From the NCBI GenBank assembly GCA_028023455.1, contig JAQFVV010006309.1, positions 2,000,511-2,064,510 of the forward strand: a DNA stretch of 64,000 nucleotides, read 5' to 3'. Made by a program: the position numbers and the translations under genes. Below the pieces are notes generated by a model. The model made no database searches, was not told the origin of the DNA, and saw only the letters and a program-made list of their open reading frames with translations. The stretch comes from Epiperipatus broadwayi. Its lineage: Eukaryota; Onychophora; Udeonychophora; Euonychophora; Peripatidae. Positions 36,047 to 47,414 of this stretch are shown here, in pieces (position 1 is the first letter of the stretch; each line of letters opens with the position of its first letter).

Positions 36047-36404
36047 AGAGTAATACAGAGACTTCAGACCACTCAAAGAAGTATGGAGAGATGCATGCTG
36101 GGAGTAACAAGAAGAGATTGAAAATGCAATGTATGGATAAGAGAACAAACAGGTGTTACTGACTTCATTGAAAAAAATTAAAAGATTGAAGTGGAGTTGG
36201 GCTGGACAAATTGCTAGAAGAGATGATAGTAGATGGACAATTGAAGTCTTAAACTGGATTCCAAGAGATTGTAAAAGATCCAGAAAGAGACCACATGTGA
36301 GATGGATGGATGAGATGAGAAAGTGTGCAGGGGTGATGTGGAGAAGAGAAGCTAAATATCGGAGAAGATGGATTGAACTTGGAAAGACCTTCATCCTGCA
36401 GTGA
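36047..36404 (+). pseudogene. Non-LTR retrotransposon C-terminal fragment
   Basis: The frame RLQTTQRSMERCMLGVTRRD (36056-36117) meets a TGA at 36118 and resumes with NVWIREQTGVTDFIEK. It then shifts frame in the A-run near 36168-36176 and continues as KRLKWSWAGQIARRDDSRWT, VLNWIPRDCKRSRKRPHVRW, MDEMRKCAG and KTFILQ before TGA at 36402. This is the characteristic C-terminus downstream of the RT in many animal LINEs (xxLKWxWAGHIARR...RGRPxxRW). No RT core remains. A shorter relative (QTMERCMLNVTRKN) lies at 61684-61785. The 249-bp open frame after the frameshift is intact but is only the element's tail. Confidence 0.85.
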
Positions 36405-36409
36405 ATTGA

Positions 36410-39385
36410 TAATAGTTGATGATATTTTACTTATACAATATTTGAATTCCATTAGTTTAAAATGATTATTTTATATTTGAATTCATTTCATTTCCTTTAG
36501 AAAGTAACTATTCTAATTGCTCTAATAATAGCAAGTTTGTACTTCCAATTAAACAAGATTAATCGAATTTTTATTGTTATAAAATTGCATTTCTTAAAAT
36601 ATTTTCATTATTTTATATGAGCTCTTTCGTTTTCCAGATAAGAATGGCATGGATGACCTAAGAAAGATCAGAATTATTTCTTAAGAGATTTCAAGTATTG
36701 TAAACAGTGTAAAAATCAATAAGTTTATCAAAAAGTTTTTTTTAAAGGAGTTTCATTCCTTCACAATTAGCATAACATTATGTTCTTATTTACAGAAATA
36801 GTTTAAAAGAAGATTCCTTTTTAAACTTTTACAAATATTATTTTCATTGTGTTAAATAATTTGATGTTACCAGTTGAACATGTTTTTTCTTTATTGTTAA
36901 TTCAATTTAATTTTATGTAAAGTGCAAAACAACTAACAGTCAATTATAGAATGCATATTAAAATGAAAATTATTTATTAAGATTAAGTTATATAGTGTTA
37001 GAGAGAAATAAAGAAAAAGGTGATGATTGTTAAATACCTACATGATGGGGAAAAGGTGGGAAAAAAGAAATAGAGACAAGATTACATATTTTACATTTAG
37101 TTTTCTTCATATAATGAAAAAAATATATGTTTAAGAAGTCTGTTATCCAATCACTTTATATATCCAGCCCAGAAACCATTAACTCTTACAATTGTAGACT
37201 CCATATCATTAACTATAGCAAGCTGAAGGAATTGATTTTATAATCATATTTTCAGATTATTACAGAGTTCATGTAAATAAAGTCTTTCCTCTGTATTTAT
37301 ATTACAGTAATAGAAATCCTGTGTCTTATTTTATATAATAATTTTTCAAGTTAATAGCCATGTATATACTTCTAATATTCAGTTGAACTAATTATACCAA
37401 TCATTAGATTGAAATGTTCTTTTTTTAATGCATCAACAACATCTTAAATTTTCAAATCAGTTTTTCTACTTAAAAAGCTACAGAGGTATTAAAATTGTTT
37501 ACATTTTAATGCTGATAATCATCTAAGATATTTAGTATTATCAGCTGATAAAATATCTGACTCTGGCTTTCATTAGTCTAGTACCATCTATATAAATTAG
37601 ATTTGATATACAGGTAGTAGAGTCTGTCAGATTACCAGATCCCTTGGCGTTGTAATAATTGGAAAACTAGTTCAGAGTTAGTTATTAATACCATCTGGTG
37701 TATTTATATTACATAGATAACTCTTGAGTATAATAATGTTGATTGTTAAATAATAATACAATGAGATAGAAGAAGGAGAAAAAAGAATGAAATATATTCT
37801 AAAGATGAAATAGTATTATTTATTTTTGTAATAAGATGTTAAAGTATAAAGAATCTCAAAAAGAAGTTTAAATGAATGAAAATAACATTTTAATACTATC
37901 AAAGACCATAATATATACACAAGCACCACTTTAAAATATAAAGATGTTAATGTTATATAATTATATATTAAAGTAATAGATAAATTATGTCACTATCTAA
38001 TAGTGGTGTTTTAAATCACAATATTATTTTTTAAAGTAAAAGTTATTAAATAATATTGCATTCAGTTTATATTTTGATTTTTTCCATGTTACAGCTAAAA
38101 CTTTTTTGTATTAATTTACTGCCAAATAACTGTTTCAATGAAATCTTATTCCATCAATTGTATAAACTCAATTTTTTATTTTTATTTTTATTTGAGAACT
38201 ACCTCCATATTACTGTTCCCCCCCAAATCCATCACTTTTAACTGCATTTCTATTAAACTGATTATTGATAAAGCATATCATGTTGTAATATTTTCCCATT
38301 AGAATATCTTTTCATTAAATTTGAAATGATCTATACTCTTTACTTTCTGTCCTTTTTAAAAGTAAATAAATACCTGTCAGTAGTATCGATAAGTCATGTT
38401 TTATCATTTATGATTAAAACTGCATTATTTCTGAGCATTACTTTGATGCAAATTATTATGTGAATACTCGCATGCTTCATAAATTCCTTTGCTTTTCTAG
38501 CTTATATTTTATTATTGGTGTTATATGTTCCTAATGTAGTACATCACTTATCAAAGCAAAAAGTTTCAAAGAGTAGCTATATATTACATTACGTCTTTTA
38601 GACATCCAGCATGTATTTGGCATAATAATAATAACACATTTGAAAGATTGTATAAATAAGTATTAATTAAAGATTTTTTTTGAACAAATATATATAATAT
38701 TTAAGAATTTCTGTATAAAATATTGAACTATAATTTAAGAGATTTTTTCTCACCTGTATTTTGTTGTTTGTAAAATTAAATAAAAAATTAATATTAACTC
38801 CAATTTTTAAACATTGTGTAATTAATTACTATAATATTAAAATTATGTATATATTTACTACATTTTACAAATAATAGGATTGGAATGTTTTTAAATATAA
38901 AATCTAAATTGTATTTAAAGCACTTAACTTGTATTTTAGTAAATAATAAACGTTAGTTTTTTTACCTACAAATTTTAATGATTTCTCATTCTAGGATTTT
39001 TCTATATATATCGTTTTAGATTCCCATCTCTCTGAAAAAAATGTCTTTGTTAAGTCACACGCATATATTTTTAAATAAAAATGTTAATTTGTAAAATGCA
39101 ATCTAACTTATATAACTAAAAATAATTATTTTAAATTAAGTTTTCAAAGTATATTTCCATTTCAAACTAAAATAAGTATAATCGACATTTTTTCAGTATT
39201 TGTTATTAATATATAGTGGGTTTGAACTCAGACTTTCACACGACCCTCAACCATCCATGTTATTTCATACTACCCGCTGACACACTTGATCACACACATG
39301 TCGAAAATATAAATAATCTTTTTATTGAAAATACAAATTATTCTGTTCATTTAATTATTGCATTCATTAAACGTTTTTTTTTCAT
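36410..39385. other. AT-rich DNA without recognisable gene
   Basis: Nearly 3 kb without a supportable gene, RNA or named repeat. Frames such as 38056-38241 are hydrophobic A/T-driven translations. Confidence 0.55.
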
Positions 39386-39473
39386 GTGTTATAGCATCGG
39401 CCGGGAAGCGAACTCGCTAAACCGGGACAACTGCTTGTAACGCGGCTGTGCTGACCTCTCAACCACCAACGCT
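39370..39473 (-). repeat. Short tRNA-like SINE (copy 3 of 4)
   Basis: The tRNA-like body is 39393-39473 (81 nt) on the minus strand. Acceptor stem AGCGTTGG pairs with CCGATGCT, the A box is TGGTTGAGAGGTCAGC, and the anticodon-stem region is CAGCCGCGTTACAAGCAG. The variable arm is GTTGTCCCGGTTTAGCG, and the B box GAGTTCGCTTCCC. It is followed at once by ATAACACATGAAAAAAAAACG. The whole unit is about 100 bp and lacks a LINE-related body. Confidence 0.85.
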
Positions 39474-39479
39474 TGACAA

Positions 39480-40100
39480 TTAAACATTTTTTGCACTCTT
39501 TTTTAATTTGATTATTAAAAAAAAAGTTTAAGTAGACTGAAAAATCATAAATGTTTTATTTGAAATATAATGAGAGCTAATAAAGAATTTAGATTTATTT
39601 AACTTAGATTTATTCGCATGCAAATATACCGATTTTTTAAATGTCTAAGTAATATCTGATTCTGTCGCAAAGCAAATTTTATTTTTAACTCATTGTTTTT
39701 GCATTTGTGTCCCTTCCTTTCCTCATCGTTCAACGGTAGAATCATTCTACATATTTTCTTTTGAGTTCATCAAAGTTTAAATGTCTATCTAAACTTTAAT
39801 TCCTTCAAGAACAACATATAGGAAGACAAAAAAAAAACTTTGCACAAGAATTATATATATATTGATTAGAAGATGAAAGTCTTAAAAATTTATTACTCAG
39901 TTTAATTGTCTTTCTTTGACACCCATGCATTTAAATTGCAGCGCACCGAACATTAATATTGTTTCTTTTATGTCATTTGCTTTTAAAATTGCTGTTGATT
40001 TTTTTCTTCTATTGCAATAAATTGTAAATTTCACCAGTAAATCTGTAGTGTGACAAGCAAGAATAAAGCCTCAGAATCATTAAAATGGCAGTGACATTAG
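39480..40100. other. AT-rich DNA without recognisable gene
   Basis: No supported feature. Confidence 0.5.
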
Positions 40101-40109
40101 AAAGATTAA

Positions 40110-40560
40110 TAGTCCATTGAGAATAGTTTCTTTTTATAAACTCACAACATTGATGACTATCTACTTAGTTTAGAATTAAACTTATATTTAAATATATCAG
40201 GGATGGCATTATAAAATCTAGAAGGAGCATTATTATAACGAAATGCTTTATTAGAAATTAATGACTTTTTTTATTTGGCAGTAGCTTATTCATATATATA
40301 TACTTAATTTAACGAGCGCAATTTTTGTTATTCAACCTTATAGAACTATAAGTAATCTGCAGATGAAGATTGCTGTTTAATAATGAATGAGAACAATCAT
40401 CTAATTCATTACTTGTTGGAAGATATGTGATTCAAGCAGCTTTTAACTAGTAAATGGACGAATGCTACATACTGAGTTATTTTCTTTTGATTCCTGAGCA
40501 AGCACTCAAATCTGTTAGTATTCTAAAGGGAACTGCTTTACCTAATCAATGTTGACGACA
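40110..40560 (-). pseudogene. Possible LINE C-terminal remnant
   Basis: The minus strand reads NKAFRYNNAPSRFYNAIPDI followed by FKYKFNSKLSR, close to the 'SFRYxAPRxWNxLPxxI...FKxxLK' ending typical of several animal LINE ORF2 proteins. Further upstream on that strand lies NELDDCSHSLL in another frame. Stops and frame changes are frequent. No RT motif is left. The call rests on one degenerate motif. Confidence 0.4.
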
Positions 40561-40811
40561 ATTCTGAAGGATTAAAGAATGTTTGTTAGCACAGTATTAT
40601 AATAGTAAGAAGTTAGATTTGAATTATTTTTTTTGCGCTTAGACTATAATAAAATGTCTTGAGTTAAAATATTTTAAATGATAAATGTAACATATTGCTA
40701 TGTTTAATATACATGTAATAATATATTATTTTAAAATACGTAAATTTATATCTCCGAGTTCGTATATATTTATGCACATATGCGGATGATCAAAAAGACA
40801 ATTTTAGATAA

Positions 40812-40906
40812 ACTTTTTTTTTTTCATGTGACAAAGCATCGGCCGGGAAGCGAACCCACGACCCTGCTTGTAAGGCGGCTGTGCTGACCAATCGGCCACC
40901 AACGCT
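40812..40906 (-). repeat. Short tRNA-like SINE (copy 4 of 4), best preserved
   Basis: The body is 40835-40906 (72 nt) on the minus strand. Acceptor AGCGTTGG/CCGATGCT pairs at all eight positions (two as G-T), A box TGGCCGATTGGTCA, anticodon loop CTTACAA (formal anticodon TAC), B box GGGTTCGCTTCCC. The tail TTGTCACATGAAAAAAAAAA follows directly. This copy lacks the extra ~9 nt that lengthen the variable arm in copies 2 and 3. The anticodon stem has at least one mismatch, so I do not call it a working tRNA gene. Confidence 0.85.
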
Positions 40907-40909
40907 TCC

Positions 40910-42160
40910 ACAAAATAATCAAGTTATTGAATTGCATTATTTTAACTATTTTTTGACTTAGAATTATAACTTTACGAGATTATTAACTATAAAATCATTG
41001 CACATTATATATTTTTACTTTAATAAGATACAAATATTTATTTCAAAACTCGAAGCATTGTCTAATAAAGAGTCAAGTAGGTTATTTTCAACAAATAACT
41101 TTTTTTTATAATTCATATTACACTGTCAGTATCTCTACTTCATATATCTGAATAATAAATTCCTTTTTGTCCTGCTAATTTATAAGTCGTTTCATTTGTT
41201 TTATGATATTGTAATAAAAATTGATATGGCGGTTTTTTTCATTTTTGATTCCCAGAATTTATAAAAAATATAAATTATTGACTCTACGAATGTGTATTTT
41301 TTCTTTTAATTTTATTTAAAAAAAACATTTTTTTCTCACAATATATATGTGTTTTAATAAAGTAATCTGCTATGTACATTTGAAAACTTAAAATATTTTA
41401 TAGTAAATAATATATATATATAAAGTAATAAAAATCTTAAAACGTTTTAAGTAAAGTTTTAAAAATATTTTAATTAATATACTATAACGGCAGAAAAATG
41501 ATATATTAAAATAAATAACTGATTAAATAGCCCATTACTTTGGTCATCCAAAATCTATAACGGTATAATGATATAATTTTAATTATTATCAGGCCACATG
41601 AATTAGGCAAGCCAAAAATCTGTATCGGTATAAATATAAATTAATCAACTATTACTACGAAATCTTGCAATCGATTAAAATTGAATATACCGTAATTAAT
41701 TTACCAAATAGTCCATCATATATGATTACTAATTTTGTAATAGTATCTGTATACATCAGTTGATAATTTTATTATAACCTAATTGATATACCAAATGGTA
41801 ATTGCATGAAGTCTTAGTAAATTAAAACTTAAGGAATATAAATTATAAAAATACAAATAATGACGAGCGCATATTTATTAATTTAAAATAAATAAATATA
41901 GTAACTTAATCAATTCATGTTTATTAAGACGTTAGCTTAACTTTTGTAATCAATAAAATGTAATTAAGAAAACTTCTAAAATAAGGTAATAAATTATTAA
42001 AATATATAAATGTTTATTTATATTTAATATAAAAATAGAATTATGTAGAGACTCTTTAAATTGATACCAAAATATGTGATCAATAATTATAAGATTCAAA
42101 TTTAATTAATAAAATAAAATTTATTAATATATATATATTGTAACTGTACAGAATGTGTGA
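40910..42160. other. AT-rich DNA without recognisable gene
   Basis: No supported feature. A TATA run lies at about 41410-41422. Confidence 0.5.
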
Positions 42161-42221
42161 ATAAGAGAGAAGGGTTTTGACTTGATAATGCTCCATGAAT
42201 TGTAATAGTATGCAAGAACGA

Positions 42222-42345
42222 TAAAGGATGAGAGTGACTGTAATGCCCCACAAATTTGGGTCTGTCAAATTGTAACTGATAGAAGAAATAAAGATTCCCT
42301 TATTGAAATACCACATAGGTTCTCTATACCCAAATTATAATTGTG
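42222..42345 (+). repeat. Possible LTR-edge fragment
   Basis: AAAGGATGAGAGTGAC (42222-42237) followed by TGTAATGCCCCACAAATTTG resembles a polypurine tract plus LTR start, and AATAAAG follows at 42287. No far end or partner was found. The resemblance to the 33471 LTR start (TGTAATG) is short. Weak call. Confidence 0.25.
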
Positions 42346-42349
42346 TAAA

Positions 42350-43130
42350 AGGTGCCGTTTGAATTAAATAAGTAAATGGAGAAAAAAAATCTTCATCATT
42401 TATATGTCGAACTCTAATTGTAATTAATAAGGAAATGTGCTACCTTTTGAAATAATCTCACAATTAAACAAATCAAACTCCTAATATTAATGAAAAGAAT
42501 ATGGCCAATTTTTATTATTTCTCTATATTGTAATTATTTACTTTAAGGGTTTAACTTTAAAATTTACTAATGAAACTTGATCATTTGCTAAATATAAAAT
42601 AAAAGGGAATATTTTATTGAATCTAAACTATACTTACAAACCAACTAGATATAAAGAGTTTGTTTAGTATCTTAATTCATTAATGTTAAATAATATAGAA
42701 GTTTATTGTAGTTCATATAAGTAATCAGTAGCATTTCAATATTCTTAAGATAAAATAATTAAATTATCAAAATAAGAAATTGTACTATGATCATCACATA
42801 CAAATAAGTGATTCAAAAATAATAAAAAAATTACATCAAACTTTAAATAAAACAATTGAATCATCTTTTATTTATGATATGTATTTTTTTTTTTAGAATG
42901 GCAACAATAACATAAAATAACAAAGCAAGAATATCTATTCTATTTCATAGGTTTCTCAAACTGATTCATAAAACTCATGTTGTATAATATTTGATACTGA
43001 TATATTTGTTCAAGTCATATTTATGTTCGAATGAAGGCCACTTATGTTATATGATTAAATAAGACATAATAATAATACTTGCTAACATCTAAATAGGTTG
43101 AGATCAGAGATTCATACTATGGGTAGAATT
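42350..43130. other. AT-rich DNA without recognisable gene
   Basis: No supported feature. Confidence 0.5.
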
Positions 43131-43167
43131 ATATTAACTGTTCAAGTCAAAAAATATAAAATTATTT

Positions 43168-43398
43168 TCAAACTGTACTAGATATAGATCTGTGTTCCTT
43201 TGAAGTACATTTTCCTTTTCTTACATACTCAAAGACAAATAATCTCTTAACATAAAACTTTTTATTTAATGAAAAGTCTTTAAATTTGGAAAAAGCACTA
43301 CTACATTTATCAACATTACACTTAACTTCATAAAGTCTAGTAGGGATTTTATCATGACAATATAGTGGCTCTGATAGGTAGTTCTTCCTAATAAGCAC
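43168..43398 (-). pseudogene. Cysteine-bearing 76-codon frame of uncertain origin
   Basis: The minus-strand frame between an upstream TAA and the stop TGA at 43168-43170 includes LYCHDKIPTRLYEVKC, NVDKCSSAF, KKFYVKRLFVFEYVRKGKC and a tail HRSISSTV. It looks less random than other frames here, having spaced Cys residues and fewer Ile/Asn/Lys runs. Two readings compete. (1) A degraded exon of an IL-17-like secreted cytokine, a family expanded in molluscs, whose core has a D-x-RxP-x-x-L-x-EAxC pattern and a later strand before Cys. (2) A degraded Penelope GIY-YIG domain, since YEVKCNVDKC has the same C-x4-C spacing as YKVTCPQRNC at 61123. No signal peptide is in frame. A possible acceptor site TTATTAG lies just before KNYLSEP. 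Neither identity is firm. Confidence 0.35.
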
Positions 43399-43431
43399 TT
43401 ATAAACACTATATGGGTTTGTAGGATTATCT

Positions 43432-43449
43432 ATATATATATATATATTA
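43432..43449. repeat. Short (TA)n tract
   Basis: A run of about nine TA units. Confidence 0.8.
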
Positions 43450-43687
43450 ATATAAAATATAATACAAATCTACACTTTAAATGTATCTCATGATATAGAA
43501 TGATCCTATATTATATAGAAGTTAAAATATATATTTTATTAATAATAATCATACTAAAACATTTTAACATTTAAAGTAGTCTTTATGTTAACACAAATGC
43601 TAATAAAAAGTTCATCTAACACATTTATATTATATTATACATATTCACTATTTGTTAAGTATACATGTATGTATTATAAATAATAAT

Positions 43688-43740
43688 ACTACTGCTACTG
43701 CTACCACCGCTGCCGCCGCCACCACCACCAGCAGCAGCAG
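43688..43740 (+). repeat. Compound GC-rich trinucleotide repeat
   Basis: Successive triplets ACT, GCT, ACC, GCT, GCC, GCC, ACC, ACC and CAG (ending GCAGCAGCAG) form an isolated GC-rich island in AT-rich DNA. No reading frame uses it for more than a few dozen codons. Confidence 0.8.
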
Positions 43741-43769
43741 TTATCAATGAGCTTTAATCTTTTCATGAA

Positions 43770-43882
43770 ATACTAGAGATCATATGATCACCATTTCTTA
43801 TGCTTGCTCATAACTGTTATTAAAATAGCAAAATTTTCCACTGGGTGGTACTATTTTATGGAGAGTTTTGCCTGTTGAAATA
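43770..43882. repeat. Family-1 foldback, deletion derivative
   Basis: ATCATATGATCACCATTTCTTATGCTT (43777 on) matches the outer end of the 29645-29990 foldback, and GGTGGTACTATTTTATGGAG plus AGTTTTGCCTGTTG matches its other outer end (TACTGTATGGAGAGTTTTGC). The centre is missing, leaving about 110 bp. Confidence 0.6.
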
Positions 43883-43889
43883 CTAAAGA

Positions 43890-46800
43890 ATAAAAAATAG
43901 AACAACAACAAAAAATAAGAAATATGTAAACATATCAGTTTTGAACATTAATTTTACTCAATCAACCTTCACTTATAACTTTCTTATTTTTTTAATAAGA
44001 TAAACAGTCATTTGAAGAATCTCTGATTTGACTTGGCAATGTCTGTTATTATGGCAATGACTGTTAATATGAACATGTGAATTTTGAAAAGTTTGAGCTG
44101 ATTTTGAAATATTATTTCTGTAAACTTTGCTGAGATGAACTAATAAGATTAATCAGCATTATTAAAATGTTTCATCCTTTGCAATGTTTATTTCTTTCTC
44201 CAGGTAAGGATAGCTAGTTTCTTAATACAATTTTTTACAGATACATTCCTATTAATGACCTTTCATTTGGTAAAAACTAGTAAATATAAGCCAAGATGGA
44301 TTAAGATTTCAGATAATGGTTAACTACTCATGCATTTTGCAGGCCATGATCAGTTCAAATAGAAATTCTTTTGTTTTTTGGTGAATAAGGCAAAATTAGT
44401 TAGAGTAAAATTTTGCTAGCCTTCTGTATAATGAAAAAGTAATAATCATAAAATACAATCCTTGCATACCCTTTCCTTTTTTATGTAATTGATCTCCATA
44501 GTATTTTATATTTATAGCTTCGCAAGGAATATTCGGTTGAATTTCTTATTGTTAATTATTAGCTTCATGCATATAATTCTTTTAACTTCTTTTTCGAACA
44601 TTTTACATTATGTTGTTGACATTAATAAATAATGATAATAATAATAAGAAGAAGAAGAAGAAAAAGAATATGTATAAAGAATATAAAGTACAAAAAAAGA
44701 AATACATATATGGAAACAAATCCTTTTTCTTTACAAATAAATTGACACATATATTTTTAACTTTTCATGTTATAAACATTATCCCTAATTTAATTTCATG
44801 TAATTCCTTTATCTACTTTGCATTCATTATTATCATTGCCTGTTTAATAACCAAAAATAAATATTAATCTTGGAAGTGCCTAAGAAATAAAAAATAATAA
44901 TAATGAGCAAAAATTTAAATTGAAACATTTTCTACTATTACATATTAAAAAACATTGCAAGACACATTAAATATTTAACTATATAAATGAATATATATCC
45001 AACTGATTAAAATATGTTTATTATCTTTTAATAATAATAATTCATAACTTTATGAGAAAATAATTCTGCTTTCTTTTACCCCCCCCCCTTTTAATAGATA
45101 TTAAAATCAACTGTTAGGATTGACCCATCCAATCCTTACAATATATTATAAATAAATATTAATTTAAAAATTGATGAATAGATAATTTAAAAGCATGTAT
45201 TGCCAGTATTTCTAACTTATATATCTAGAAATGATGCAAAATATGATGCATTAATAAACCAGAAAGAAAATATCTATATAAGCAATAACAAACAGATCTT
45301 TAAAATATATTTAAAAAATAACTAAGTATGTTTTAGTTTGTTTCTTACTCTTTTCATAATCCTAAATGGAAGATCGCCAATTTAATTGCAAACTTATATT
45401 TTACAAATATATAACTGGTTTGTATCTATCCAAAATATATTGCTTTACAAATATATATAAAAGCAATAAAAAAAGTCAAAAACATACTTTAAAATGTTAT
45501 ATAAAATTCAAAGTTAATATTAATAAGCATATTTAAGATTTTATTTTAAAATTATCAACTTTTTTGGGGGCTATTTATGTAATATAAATGAACACATATA
45601 TTCTACATTAAATAAATAAATAAATAACCATAAGCAATAAAATATACAACTTGGTATATTTTCCATAGATTATTGGATATTCCTTTCATGGATTATTTAG
45701 TTCAAATACATTTATTAAATATGTAATATTTAATTTTATTTTCTAGTGCACAGATAGTACAGCACATGTGTTGGGATGAAAAATCATTACTGTTTAATTA
45801 TTAATTAGGTGAAGCACATTGAAAAGGACAAAAATTAATATTTGCTGAAAAGTTATAATAATAATATTATTATTATTGCTGTTATATAAGGATATTTTAT
45901 ATTACATTATATCATTGATTGATTTATTAATATAAACACAATAAGAATAAAATAATATACAAAATTATAGTTCACAACTTCTGATACATCATAGTAATCC
46001 TGAAGCAAGACAAAAATCCTTTAAACAAATATATCTGAAGTTCATCTATGTTCCAAAAATATTGTTCAAAAATGGAATTTATCTAATTAATGAAGCAAGC
46101 ATTATTAAATAATATATCCCATAACAAATTCTTATAATATTAATTTTGTTATATTTTTTGACTTGAACAGTTAATTCCTTGATAATTCAAATTATTATAT
46201 ATTTAATTTGATATCCTTTTTTATTTATATATGGTAAACTTATATTTGTGTAATACAGAGAGCATTCCACATATCTTCAAACTTTAATATCTTATACTTT
46301 GAGACAATTTTATTCTAATATGTTTTTAGATTTTTCAAAAGACAATGTCTTTCAGAACAAATGTTTTTTTTATATTTTGCCAATCCATTATTATACTGCA
46401 AATTAACTATCAACTTTATTTAAATTTTTGCCTATTAATGAGGCAGAATAAGAGAGGGCTCAATCTCAAAACCAGGGCTCATATTTTTAGCCCAATGATG
46501 AAATATTGATGTCAGTAGCATAGATATCATTCCCATAGCTTCACTCATTTTTGTAATCTTTGTTATGAAGAATCAAAATTTAACTCGATACACAGTTCTT
46601 TCAAATATAACAGCATTCCATTAACTAAAAATGTCTTTTAAGTTTTAAACAAATAAATACTTTGTAAAATAAACAAAAATTAATACAACATATTTGGAAC
46701 TGAAAATACATCTTTTTAAAATCATAATAATATTTTTAAATACACTTTAATTCTTTTTTTTACACACATTTTTTAAGGACAATTTTGAGATGGCAATGAG

Positions 46801-47405
46801 TTTACAAAAATATCTTTCTACATGAGTTGTTTTAAAGTAACATGACTGGTAAATAAAAAAAAAATACTTTGTGATTAGAGCTGTTGTGACATATTCAAGA
46901 TCAGAATGAAGAAATGATTGTTATTGTCTGGAAGGCTCAAATAAATCGTATTGCATTCTTAAAGTAATTCTTAGATTGTCTTAAATTGTTATTAAACACT
47001 TTTTAAATATTCTAAATAATTTCACATGAGAAATATAGAATTATTTATTTTTCTTTTTAGAAGATTATAAATGTTTTTAATTCAGTGTTTATTTAGAGAT
47101 TTGTTTCTGAGTTCGAATTTGTCATGATTATGTTACAAAACTGAAACAAAAGTCTGTTATTATCATGTAATTTAAAAAAAAAAGCTTCATGTCTTTATTT
47201 TCCATTATTTAAAAACAAAAATCCCTTTTTATTTCTGCAAACTGGGAAATTTGTTTGTCTGTATTGTAACATTTTTGATGTTTTATTTTGGAAAAGAAGT
47301 ATCTTTTTGGTATTAGTGTTTTGTTTGCACTTTGAAATTTAGTCTTTTTTAAAAAAAATATTTATTGGTATTGATGTTAAAAAAATTTAATTTTGTTTAA
47401 ATTTT
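43890..47405. other. AT-rich DNA without recognisable gene
   Basis: No supportable gene. The frame at 44610-44867 is driven by an AAT/AAG repeat (44626-44668). A poly-C run lies at 45080-45088. 46149-46175 is an exact reverse complement of 43133-43159. Confidence 0.5.
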
Positions 47406-47414
47406 ATTTATTAA

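Noticed and set aside
36044-36452. Minus-strand frames over the LINE fragment
   Set aside because: Antisense shadows of the LINE C-terminal frame on the plus strand.
39216-39440. 74-codon plus frame near 39.3 kb
   Set aside because: It runs antisense into the tRNA-like SINE and has no motif.
40835-40906. Functional tRNA-Val(TAC) gene
   Set aside because: Although acceptor, A box and B box look good, the anticodon stem has mismatches, the A box is of Leu/Ser type, and three diverged copies share the same A-rich tail, which points to a SINE.
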